From assembly GCA_016550415.1 (NCBI GenBank), contig JABXGU010000390.1:1-7758 (forward strand): a DNA stretch of 7,758 nucleotides. The letters run 5' to 3'. This document shows, in pieces, positions 1 to 4,969 of the stretch. Below the pieces are notes generated by a model. The model saw only the letters and a program-made list of their open reading frames with translations. It searched no databases and was not told the origin of the DNA. Source of the stretch: an archaeon (GTDB taxonomy: Archaea; Asgardarchaeota; Hermodarchaeia; Hermodarchaeales; Hermodarchaeaceae). Numbering within the stretch: position 1 is the stretch's first letter; each line of letters opens with the position of its first letter. The position numbers and the translations under genes are program-made.

Positions 1-177
1 TATGGGATGCGGATCAAAGGTCATGACGACTGATTGACCATGGATAACCTTTGCCCTCTCCATCACCTTATCAAAAAGAGCCAAATGCCCCTTATGAACA
101 CCATCAAAATTTCCTATGGTCAGGACGGGGTTCCTGAGAGGTTCTATCAGTTCTTTGAGATCATAAACGATATGCAT
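1..177 (-). CDS. ribF: Bifunctional riboflavin kinase/FAD synthetase, N-terminal part (cut by window edge)
   Basis: RibF phosphorylates riboflavin to FMN and adenylylates FMN to FAD in the cytoplasm. Only the first 59 codons are present, because the gene runs off the left edge on the minus strand. They belong to the N-terminal FMN adenylyltransferase domain, a nucleotidyltransferase fold. Residues 19-31 read LTIGNFDGVHKGH, the family's hallmark nucleotide-binding motif, in which G-x-F-D-G-x-H-x-G-H is the HIGH-like signature. The last visible residues, TFDPHP, match the second conserved block (F-x-P-H-P). The start is the ATG at 177-175. A purine-rich Shine-Dalgarno stretch (GGGGAAGGG, complement of 181-189) lies about 6 nt upstream of it. 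The gene is divergent from the tRNA to its right, so it is probably transcribed independently. Nothing in the visible part looks damaged. The family call is secure; the rest of the protein cannot be judged here. Confidence 0.95.
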   Translation of the reverse strand, partial: MHIVYDLKELIEPLRNPVLTIGNFDGVHKGHLALFDKVMERAKVIHGQSVVMTFDPHPI

Positions 178-292
178 TGATAACCCTTCCCCGCAGAGAA
201 GACCCCCATAAAATCAAGTTGCCAAAATCCCCCATCAAATCTATTGATGACTAATGATAATGACGAATTTTGTTCAATCCCTGGTGTACCAG

Positions 293-454
293 CAAGGTGT
301 TAGATGCAAGTCGCAGATCCCGGACTTAGAGCGGGGGCACCGAGGAGTGCCGACTGAGGCGTATAAACAATACGCCGCAAGGAGAAGCGATCGCCCGTCC
401 TCCGTAGCAAGCTACTGCGGAGGATGGAAAGGCAACGCAACAGATGACACCTTG
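293..454 (+). ncRNA. Candidate multi-branch structured RNA or folded dispersed repeat
   Basis: This segment between ribF and tRNA-Leu pairs with itself in an organised way. An outer stem joins 293-302 (CAAGGTGTTA) to 445-454 (TGACACCTTG), 10 bp with one G-U. Inside are four hairpins in a row: 308-312/323-327 (AAGTC/GACTT), 336-340/347-351 (GGCAC/GTGCC), 358-364/370-376 (GGCGTAT/ATACGCC) and 395-407/415-427 (13 bp with two G-U pairs). A closing stem with radiating hairpins is typical of a folded RNA or a repetitive palindromic element. I do not recognise an Rfam family; it lacks the tmRNA, RNase P and SRP signatures I would look for. The strand is not certain, since the pairs hold mostly on either strand. 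An open frame through it (254-502, plus) has no domain I recognise and is probably not coding. Confidence 0.45.
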
Positions 455-481
455 AGGGTGGATCAGGAGTTGAGTTCTATC

Positions 482-510
482 TTGACAAAACTAAGTTCGT
501 AATATAAGTA
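482..510 (+). promoter_or_regulatory. Probable sigma-70-type promoter of tRNA-Leu
   Basis: A perfect TTGACA box lies at 482-487. Downstream is the AT-rich run AATATAAGTA: TATAAG at 503-508 gives 15-bp spacing and TAAGTA at 505-510 gives 17-bp spacing. The implied start is about 25-30 nt upstream of the tRNA, a normal leader length. The -35 box is strong; the -10 box is ambiguous. Confidence 0.45.
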
Positions 511-540
511 TTTGTGAAAAAAATATCAACCCATTTCCTT

Positions 541-627
541 GCCGAAGTGGCGGAACTGGTAGACGCGCTAGGTTCAGGGTCTAGTGCCCGTACGGGTGTG
601 CGAGTTCGAGTCTCGCCTTCGGCACCA
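541..627 (+). tRNA. tRNA-Leu (anticodon CAG)
   Basis: This is a class II tRNA that decodes CUG leucine codons. The acceptor stem GCCGAAG (541-547) pairs fully with CTTCGGC (617-623), followed by discriminator A624 and an encoded CCA (625-627). The D arm contains AACTGGTAGAC. The anticodon stem is CTAGG/TCTAG around the 7-nt loop TTCAGGG, giving anticodon CAG. The long variable arm CCCG-TA-CGGG is the mark of tRNA-Leu, and the T arm is GCGAG-TTCGAGT-CTCGC. All arms are intact. An intrinsic terminator begins 12 nt after the CCA and an integrase remnant follows, so this tRNA may have served as an attachment site. Confidence 0.97.
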
Positions 628-638
628 TGAATCTTACA

Positions 639-674
639 TAACCTGCTGTTTTTACAGCAGGTTATTTTTGTTTT
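639..674 (+). terminator. Rho-independent terminator after tRNA-Leu
   Basis: An 11-bp stem (639-649 with 654-664, arms TAACCTGCTGT/ACAGCAGGTTA) closes on a TTTT loop. It is followed at once by TTTTTGTTTT from 665. It ends the tRNA transcript. Confidence 0.9.
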
Positions 675-743
675 CAAGCCTATAAATTGGTCAAATCCGG
701 CTGTTACACACTTCACTTACACACATTGAAGTCGGAGTTGATC

Positions 744-947
744 ATGAACCCTAACAAGAGATCCCCCAGTTACCTTGTCCGCAATGATCATTCCTACTGT
801 TTCCGAATGCGAGTCCCACAAGACCTCCATCGGCTCGCAGGCTTCAGGTCAAAGTCTATTCGGTCATTATTCTCCATCGAGGTGCAGTTCCATGAGTACA
901 AGCACGGAGCAATTCTCCCTGGATTTGACCTCTTTTTTGAGCCTTGA
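744..947 (+). pseudogene. Remnant of a phage-type tyrosine integrase N-terminus
   Basis: The ATG at 744 has a GGAG Shine-Dalgarno 6 nt upstream (734-737) and opens a frame of only 67 codons. Its first 32 residues, with a core reading YLVRNDHSYCFRMRVPQDL, match the short N-terminal segment of phage integrases (DUF6538-like: aromatic-hydrophobic strand, then F-R-x-R-V-P-x-D-L) that precedes the SAM-like DNA-binding domain. From about residue 33 the likeness fades. The frame then closes at 947 with no core-binding domain and no catalytic R-H-R-Y domain, and I find none in the other frames nearby. Full-length relatives have roughly 350-450 residues. Its place 117 nt after an intact tRNA-Leu is where an integrase would lie in a tRNA-inserted island. 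A real short protein is the alternative, but a decayed integrase fits better. Confidence 0.5.
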
Positions 948-979
948 TTATACCCACGGCAGCTGTACCGTCAAAAAGA

Positions 980-1015
980 GGGGTCTAAACCCCCAATTTT
1001 TGAAAAATTTAGACC
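980..1015 (+). promoter_or_regulatory. Alternative hairpins, attenuator-like or recombination-site-like
   Basis: GGGGT (980-984) can pair with ACCCC (989-993) around CTAA, followed by AATTTTT. Alternatively GGTCTAAA (982-989) can pair with TTTAGACC (1008-1015). Between them AATTTTT-G-AAAAATT (995-1009) is itself a perfect palindrome. The two main stems share bases and cannot form together. The function is unknown. Confidence 0.3.
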
Positions 1016-1027
1016 AACAATATCAGA

Positions 1028-1226
1028 TAGTTACAAAGCAGTTTTTAATAGATGCGTACAACGGCTATTCGTGAACTGAAAACAGTCATTTTCTGTATAG
1101 TTAAATTGAACTAAAGCTTATCAGGATTTAACTCTGCATGTGTAACTATTTATTATTGGGTGTAACTAAAAATCGATCCTCGTGGATATTCGGTCTTTTC
1201 CCCAAGATTATTGGGTAGTTACAAAG
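1028..1226. repeat. Four copies of TGTAACTA in a mirrored arrangement
   Basis: TGTAACTA is read on the plus strand at 1141-1148 and 1161-1168, exactly 20 bp apart and each preceded by G. Its complement TAGTTACA is at 1028-1035 and 1216-1223, within the identical 11-mer TAGTTACAAAG (1028-1038 and 1216-1226). A near copy, TAGTTAAA, lies close to 1098. The two outer copies point one way and the two inner ones the other. Such short repeats near an integrase remnant could be arm-type recombinase or excisionase sites, or operators. Confidence 0.5.
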
Positions 1227-1258
1227 GACGATTTTTTCCATAAACTCAATCAGTCAGT

Positions 1259-1273
1259 ACAGTGAAACACTGT
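1259..1273. promoter_or_regulatory. Perfect dyad, possible operator
   Basis: ACAGTG-AAA-CACTGT is a perfect 6-bp inverted repeat with a 3-bp centre. A half-site-like GTACAGTG occurs at 1258-1264 and again at 1310-1317, before the likely promoter of the HEPN gene. It could bind a dimeric repressor. No regulator gene lies nearby to assign it to. Confidence 0.3.
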
Positions 1274-1329
1274 TAAGCTGTGCTTGACAATGAGGGTGGA
1301 AGGGGGCCTGTACAGTGCTTAATAATTCC

Positions 1330-1359
1330 TTGATAATTTATGTTATATTTTGTTATGCT
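1330..1359 (+). promoter_or_regulatory. Possible promoter of the HEPN/PD-(D/E)XK unit
   Basis: TTGATA (1330-1335) is followed after 18 bp by TATGCT (1354-1359), which is preceded by TG at 1351-1352, an extended -10 arrangement. The region is locally very AT-rich. A start near 1366 would leave a leader of about 125 nt before the HEPN gene. A TTGACA at 1284-1289 lacks a well-spaced -10. Confidence 0.35.
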
Positions 1360-1492
1360 GAGTGAGATTGGTTGAGATATCGATTGAGAGTTTGGCAATG
1401 GATATTATAGCTGTACCCACCGATAGATAAACTCCGAGATCATTGGGGAGCTTCGTGTACGGATCAGTCTGATTCTGTCGAGTGAATACAAT

Positions 1493-1945
1493 ATGAATAA
1501 CGAACATACAGATTGGGAAGTTTTCGCAGGCAGATTAATCACTTCATTTGGTGAGATTGAGCTTTTGACACATAGGCTTTTTAGACTATGGCTTCCGCAA
1601 AAAAGTGGGCATGAATACACTCTGTTACAAAGGCTGGACAAGCTAATCGGCTATGTTGACCACTTAACTGATCAGGGTGACAAAAAACAACGATTAGTAG
1701 ACCTTCTCATAGAGTGTAGGAAACTCAATGTTATCCGTAATCAAGTAGCCCACAATCCTACGATCCTGACAAAATTCGATGAAACAACCTACGAAAACGA
1801 GATCACAGATCTTCGAGGAGACAGAGATCCGATTAGCTTAGAGCAATTGCATGAATATGCTGATGAAGCTGTTTCGGTAAAATCGGAACTCTTTATCACT
1901 GTGAGCCAATACGCTAATGAACCCATTAATAACCTGATCGCTTAA
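1493..1945 (+). CDS. Small HEPN-like protein (putative RNase)
   Basis: A 150-residue, mostly helical soluble protein without signal peptide or membrane segment. Residues 80-89 read VIRNQVAHNP. R82-N83-x3-H87-N88 is the R-x4-6-H motif of HEPN domains, whose Arg and His cut RNA in many toxins and defence proteins. An upstream helix carries FGEIELLTHRLF (19-30), as in HEPN-like proteins with an acidic residue in the first long helix. The length suits a stand-alone HEPN domain. The ATG at 1493 lacks a good Shine-Dalgarno; the frame stays open upstream to a stop at 1424-1426 but offers no ATG, GTG or TTG. A PD-(D/E)XK-like gene follows after 59 nt on the same strand, probably co-transcribed. A role as toxin or abortive-infection effector is inferred from the family. 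A non-catalytic structural HEPN is possible, since the specific subfamily is not recognised. Confidence 0.6.
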   Translation: MNNEHTDWEVFAGRLITSFGEIELLTHRLFRLWLPQKSGHEYTLLQRLDKLIGYVDHLTDQGDKKQRLVDLLIECRKLNVIRNQVAHNPTILTKFDETTYENEITDLRGDRDPISLEQLHEYADEAVSVKSELFITVSQYANEPINNLIA

Positions 1946-2004
1946 TCGACTGCACGGAATATCTAATTCCATTTCTCCTGTCCCACTCATTCGTATGAGG
2001 AATT

Positions 2005-2976
2005 ATGGCAACCGAAAAACAGCCAACACGAGGTGAAATCAAAGATGCAATTTTGCGTTCTGGTTATCTGCTCGAAACACGTATCGAAGAACTTCTCCGT
2101 GAACAATGGGGTTTCGTTGAAGCAAATTCCGTATACCTCGATTCCATCACAGGTAAAACTCGTGAACTTGATATTTACACCCTAAGAGCAGATAAAGCTG
2201 GGCCAGATGAATATGATTTCCTGTTCACGTCATTACTCATAGAATGCATCAATAATCCGTACCCGCTTATTTGTTTTACGAAAGAACCGCTAATGGAATT
2301 CTTGCACCATGAAAATGTTAAACTAGCAGGGTTACCCACCAAAATCCTCGAAGCGGCAATTCCAAAGAAGAAGTCAGAAAGTGACAGCACTGAAAAGGAA
2401 GATGAGGAAACTTGGCTACAACTTGGTGATTATCTTGGGATGGAGGATTATCATCACTATTGCAAAGGACAAATTGCTACTCAGTATTGCTCAGTAGCAC
2501 CAAAGAAATCAAAGAGTAAGAAAGAGTGGGTAGCATTGCACGAAGGTAATCATTTTGATTCATTTCGGAAGCTAATGGAGGTAACAGAGTACCATACGAA
2601 GAAAATTTACGATGACTGGTACTTTATCGATGAAAAAGAAAATTTAAATTTAACATTCTACTACCCCGTTCTTGTTGTTCAAGGTGAACTACTTGAAGCA
2701 ACACCAACTACGAGATCTGTTTCGTTGCGGAAATCAGAGCATGTGCAATTTCAGTGTTCAGCTATTTTCAACAATCGAGAAACCGAGTTTCAGATCGATA
2801 TTGTCCAAGAAAAGTATTTCAAAAAGTATCTTGATCAAATTGAAAAAGAAACCATGAAAACAGTTCGTCTGTTGAGACGAAGACACAAGGTGATTAGAAC
2901 TTCTATGGATAGAATCATCGAACTTGCAAAAAAAGAAGAATCACCGGAAAGGATTCGATCCGCCTTTGAGTTCTAG
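2005..2976 (+). CDS. PD-(D/E)XK nuclease-like protein lacking the usual lysine
   Basis: A 323-residue soluble protein. Its N-terminal 95 residues have the pattern of a restriction-endonuclease-like fold: a first helix with E24 (SGYLLETRIEELL, 19-31), a strand ending RELDIY (53-58, D56), then a strand LLIECINNP (77-85) with E80. In nucleases of this fold the last motif is E-x-K; here it is E80-C81-I82, so the usual lysine is isoleucine. K93 follows eleven residues later and could be a displaced substitute. The middle is a Lys/Glu-rich linker (about 120-136) and a block with two strands before PVLVVQGELLEA (221-232). The C-terminus is a charged helix. A GAGGA Shine-Dalgarno (1997-2001) sits 3 nt before the ATG. 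It follows the HEPN-like gene by 59 nt. It could be an active variant nuclease, or an inactive nucleic-acid-binding partner or antitoxin; the sequence does not decide. No methyltransferase accompanies it. Confidence 0.55.
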   Translation: MATEKQPTRGEIKDAILRSGYLLETRIEELLREQWGFVEANSVYLDSITGKTRELDIYTLRADKAGPDEYDFLFTSLLIECINNPYPLICFTKEPLMEFLHHENVKLAGLPTKILEAAIPKKKSESDSTEKEDEETWLQLGDYLGMEDYHHYCKGQIATQYCSVAPKKSKSKKEWVALHEGNHFDSFRKLMEVTEYHTKKIYDDWYFIDEKENLNLTFYYPVLVVQGELLEATPTTRSVSLRKSEHVQFQCSAIFNNRETEFQIDIVQEKYFKKYLDQIEKETMKTVRLLRRRHKVIRTSMDRIIELAKKEESPERIRSAFEF

Positions 2977-3035
2977 ACTTGATTAATCTAATGGTGGTTA
3001 CTTTCAAATAGAGGATAACAAACGCATTACACCTG

Positions 3036-3199
3036 GTACAGCTCCCCCATGAGTACATCCATGGTCGCTCCAATGAGAATCTGCCAAGAAAGCTCGTTGG
3101 GGGCAAACAATAAGTATGAGTAACAGACGCTATGTGTAGCTCCAGGAAGACTGGAGAAGCTACAGTAAACAACTTTCAGTAAGAGGGAGCTGTACAGCT
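3036..3199. repeat. 160-bp segment with 11-bp terminal inverted repeats
   Basis: GTACAGCTCCC at 3036-3046 has its exact complement GGGAGCTGTAC at 3185-3195. The right copy lies within the 12-bp perfect palindrome AGCTGTACAGCT (3188-3199). Between them TGTAGCTCCAG (3135-3145) pairs with 3151-3164, an 11-bp stem with a 2-nt bulge. The size and layout resemble a MITE-like element or the shrunken remains of an insertion sequence. No clear target-site duplication was seen. Confidence 0.35.
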
Positions 3200-3272
3200 G
3201 CAATGGTTGAATTCCCCTGTTTTAGCCTTATCTTATTAACAGGAAGAGCTTCTCATTTTTCTTCCTCCTTTT

Positions 3273-3312
3273 CCCCTCCGAGTTTTGGGAGAGACTTGGA
3301 GGGGTTTCTATT
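3273..3312 (+). terminator. Terminator-like hairpin
   Basis: CCCCTCCGAG (3273-3282) pairs with CTTGGAGGGG (3295-3304), 10 bp with one G-T, around a 12-nt loop. TTTCTATT follows. The T-run is weak and the nearest upstream gene ends about 300 bp earlier, so this could also be an intergenic palindromic repeat. Confidence 0.3.
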
Positions 3313-3693
3313 GTCTCCCTTGATAACACTCTGTTTTTCCTTGACTTTCAAAGCGTTTTGTCGTCTCCTTAGACATTGTTCGACAAATCAACCAGTTAAC
3401 ATCGCATATGAGGTTGAATCATGGAGTACCGTCCCAAAATGGGCTGACCACCGTCCTTGTGGAATTCGGTTCCACTGGGAGGCAGAATAGCATATCGAGT
3501 AGTTCATGCAGCCAGAAAAGAGTCTGATAAGCAGTTTCTGATCTTCCCCATTCTCCTACTTTCCACTGCAAAGTACCCAATCCTATCAGCATCTGGTCAG
3601 TCTTCATCGCCACTCTAATTCATCTTGTAAAACCGAACCTCCTGAAATGAGCTACAAGAAAGACTTCAATCCATAATCGCAAAGGGGGGCAAA

Positions 3694-4365
3694 ATGAATA
3701 AATTAAAATTGATGACCGCACTTGTTGGGCTTCTTTTACTTGGTCTGTCTGGTCAGGCCTTGGCGCAGCTTGAAGTTTCTCCAACTTCTATGGACTTTGG
3801 AGATGTCGAGGTGGGAACTACGTCAACCTCGGTAGTGACTGTTACGAACAATGGAAGCAGCGAGATAGGGCTAACCGCAGAAATTTCCGGCAGCGCTTTC
3901 TTTGTGATTAGCTCGTCAGTCCCTGCCCTTATTTCTGAATATGAAACCGTTTATATACAAATTTCATTTACTCCATCAGCCGAAGGCCTTTCTGCAGCTG
4001 ACTTATTAATCAAAGGTGTAATAGCTACCTCACTCCAAGGCGTAGGTGTTGAAGTTCAACCCCCACCTTCTGGGAGCGTTCAAGACATATTGGCGTTCTT
4101 CGATGCTTCCGTTCTTGATGGATCACTTGTGGGCAGTGGGCCTGGAAACTCAGCTGATGGTCGAAGAGATGCTCTCAGAAACATGATAAAAGCAAGTGGT
4201 GATCTGATAGAAGATGGATTCACAACAGAGGCCTGCCAGCAGCTGCTAAATGCCTATGAGCGTTGCGATGGCCTACCAAGGCCCCCTGAGTTTGTCTCTG
4301 GAGCTGCTGCTCAAACCCTAGCTGGGATGATCTTGGAATTGGTGGGTGGCCTAGGATGTGAATAG
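3694..4365 (+). CDS. Secreted protein with ASH (Ig-like) domain and a cysteine-bearing C-terminal domain
   Basis: A 223-residue exported protein. Residues 1-24 are a clear Sec signal peptide: basic MNKLK, a Leu-rich core, and a probable cleavage after ALA-24. Residues 25-120 form an ASH/HYDIN-type Ig-like beta-sandwich. They begin with LEVSPTSMDFGDVEVGTTS (26-44), continue with VTVTNNGSSE and close with ISFTPSAEG and LQGVGVE, the family's usual strand signatures. A Pro linker (PPPSG, 123-127) leads to a helical C-terminal domain with Cys at 181, 191 and 222 and conserved-looking stretches ALRNMIKASGDLIEDG and RPPEF. I associate that domain with secreted proteins of environmental bacteria but cannot name it. 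A strong Shine-Dalgarno (six G, 3684-3689) precedes the ATG. The flanks are gene-poor, so it looks monocistronic. A periplasmic or surface protein-binding role is a guess. Confidence 0.7.
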   Translation: MNKLKLMTALVGLLLLGLSGQALAQLEVSPTSMDFGDVEVGTTSTSVVTVTNNGSSEIGLTAEISGSAFFVISSSVPALISEYETVYIQISFTPSAEGLSAADLLIKGVIATSLQGVGVEVQPPPSGSVQDILAFFDASVLDGSLVGSGPGNSADGRRDALRNMIKASGDLIEDGFTTEACQQLLNAYERCDGLPRPPEFVSGAAAQTLAGMILELVGGLGCE

Positions 4366-4372
4366 CTGGCTT

Positions 4373-4387
4373 GACGCAGCGTCTTTT
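4373..4387 (+). terminator. Weak terminator-like hairpin after the secreted-protein gene
   Basis: GACG-CAG-CGTC (4373-4383) is followed by TTTT (4384-4387), starting 8 nt after the stop codon. The stem is only 4 bp, so this is tentative. Confidence 0.25.
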
Positions 4388-4520
4388 CATAGCTCGCTAT
4401 CATATTCCATCGGCATTTATGCTGTCAGGGCTGAAATTCAGTCCAGGGTTAGATCTTTTGGATTGATCCAATCCCTTACCCAAAAATCAAGGTTTCCCCT
4501 GATAGACTAGTCTTGGCTAG

Positions 4521-4781
4521 TGCGGTAGAGGAGAATTGGTTCGTAGAAATGATGTTTTGGTACGGAAGCCCACAGAGGATACTAAGCCTGAAGAGAACAT
4601 ATGGGATCAAGATTGGCAACTGATAACACCAAAAGAGGAGTAAGAGTTTAATAACGATAGCTATCTGCGTGTAGTGAAAGAACTTCAAGATTGGGATTGG
4701 CTGCTCGTTGGTGTAGACACAGAGAAAGACAATGGAGTCGAACCTGGCCGGAGACCTGTCATTATACTCTTAGATGAATAA
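4521..4781 (+). pseudogene. Possible decayed gene with one in-frame stop
   Basis: This frame is open for 86 codons apart from a TAA at 4641-4643. Both halves have protein-like composition: NDVLVRKPTEDTKPEEN and WDQDWQLITPKEE before the stop, then YLRVVKELQDWDWLLVGVD and RRPVIILLDE after it. No ATG lies at the head; TTG 4536 follows AGAGGAG too closely to be a good start. The second half could start at a GTG (about 4668). Its end overlaps the next short frame (ATG 4774) by 8 nt. No family is recognised. It could be two tiny genes, a nonsense-broken gene, or chance. Confidence 0.3.
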
Positions 4782-4893
4782 CCTGGTGAATGACGGGGAA
4801 AAATATGGCTACTACGATTTCAAAAAGAAAAGTGAAGGGACGCAAGTCCTTGATGCTCTTAAGAGAGATGCTGAAGTCACACCCTCTGTATAA
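4774..4893 (+). CDS. Small hypothetical ORF (39 aa)
   Basis: The ATG at 4774 overlaps the end of the preceding frame (ATGAATAA), the layout of translational coupling. The product is charged and soluble, starting MNNLVNDGEKYGYYDFKKK. No Shine-Dalgarno is evident and no family is recognised. It overlaps the 4805-4969 frame in another phase, so at most one of the two is likely to be real. It may equally be a frameshifted continuation of the preceding remnant. Confidence 0.2.
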   Translation: MNNLVNDGEKYGYYDFKKKSEGTQVLDALKRDAEVTPSV

Positions 4894-4969
4894 ACAAGGC
4901 TTCATCCTAGGAATCAAGCGGATACCAGGCTCGCCAAGAAAAGAGGTTGATCCGAAGAACCCAAACTAA
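4805..4969 (+). CDS. Small basic hypothetical ORF (54 aa)
   Basis: The ATG at 4805 is preceded by GACGGGGAA, which contains a fair Shine-Dalgarno (GGGGA, 4795-4799) about 5 nt upstream. The product is short and Lys/Arg-rich (starting MATTISKRKVKGRKSL) with no membrane segment and no family I recognise. It ends 57 bp from the convergent Yip1-family gene. The good ribosome site favours it over the overlapping 39-codon frame, but it may still be chance or debris. Confidence 0.25.
   Translation: MATTISKRKVKGRKSLMLLREMLKSHPLYKQGFILGIKRIPGSPRKEVDPKNPN

Larger units (their letters stand above)
948..1492. other. Non-coding spacer rich in small repeats and dyads
   Basis: About 545 bp with no credible gene on either strand. 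It holds a pair of alternative hairpins (980-1015), four copies of TGTAACTA in two orientations (1028-1223), a perfect dyad (1259-1273) and a likely promoter for the following genes (1330-1359). A plus-strand frame reaching 1074 has no recognisable domain and continues out of the integrase remnant in another frame. This density of sites suggests the control or recombination region of a former mobile element. Confidence 0.5.
2977..3693. other. Gene-poor region with inverted repeats and possible element remnant
   Basis: About 717 bp without a convincing gene. It holds an 11-bp inverted repeat bounding 3036-3195, a strong internal hairpin (3135-3164), a palindrome (3188-3199) and a terminator-like hairpin (3273-3304). 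Short frames on both strands, at 2915-3172 (minus), 3203-3490 (plus) and 3419-3613 (minus), have irregular composition and no recognisable domain. A short open frame without a usual start (3012-3107) encodes a fragment reading LPHEYIHGRSNENLP, which looks protein-like but is unassigned. Confidence 0.4.

Noticed and set aside
293..454. Retron RNA (msr/msd)
   Set aside because: The end stem and hairpins are suggestive, but there is no reverse transcriptase in the window, and no adjoining ATPase, nuclease or other retron effector.
254..502. Plus-strand frame of 82 codons
   Set aside because: It runs through the hairpins of the 293-454 fold, has no good ribosome site and shows no recognisable domain.
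477..716. Minus-strand frame of 79 codons
   Set aside because: It is the antisense of tRNA-Leu and its terminator; its Arg/Thr/Pro/Ser-rich translation is a familiar false call over leucine tRNAs.
2175..2390. Minus-strand frame inside the PD-(D/E)XK-like gene
   Set aside because: Shadow of a clearly coding plus-strand gene.
2672..2857. Plus-strand frame inside the PD-(D/E)XK-like gene
   Set aside because: Out-of-phase shadow of the real gene; no ribosome site or domain.
2915..3172. Minus-strand frame after the PD-(D/E)XK-like gene
   Set aside because: Overlaps the end of that gene and the inverted-repeat segment; no domain and no ribosome site seen.
3203..3490. Plus-strand frame of 95 codons
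   Set aside because: Pyrimidine-rich, low-complexity translation crossing a terminator-like hairpin; no recognisable family.
3419..3613. Minus-strand frame of 64 codons
   Set aside because: No recognisable domain, no clear ribosome site; overlaps another doubtful frame.
4476..4688. Minus-strand hydrophobic frame of 70 codons
   Set aside because: It is the complement of a Lys/Glu-rich plus-strand remnant, which readily gives Leu/Phe-rich shadows; no Shine-Dalgarno.
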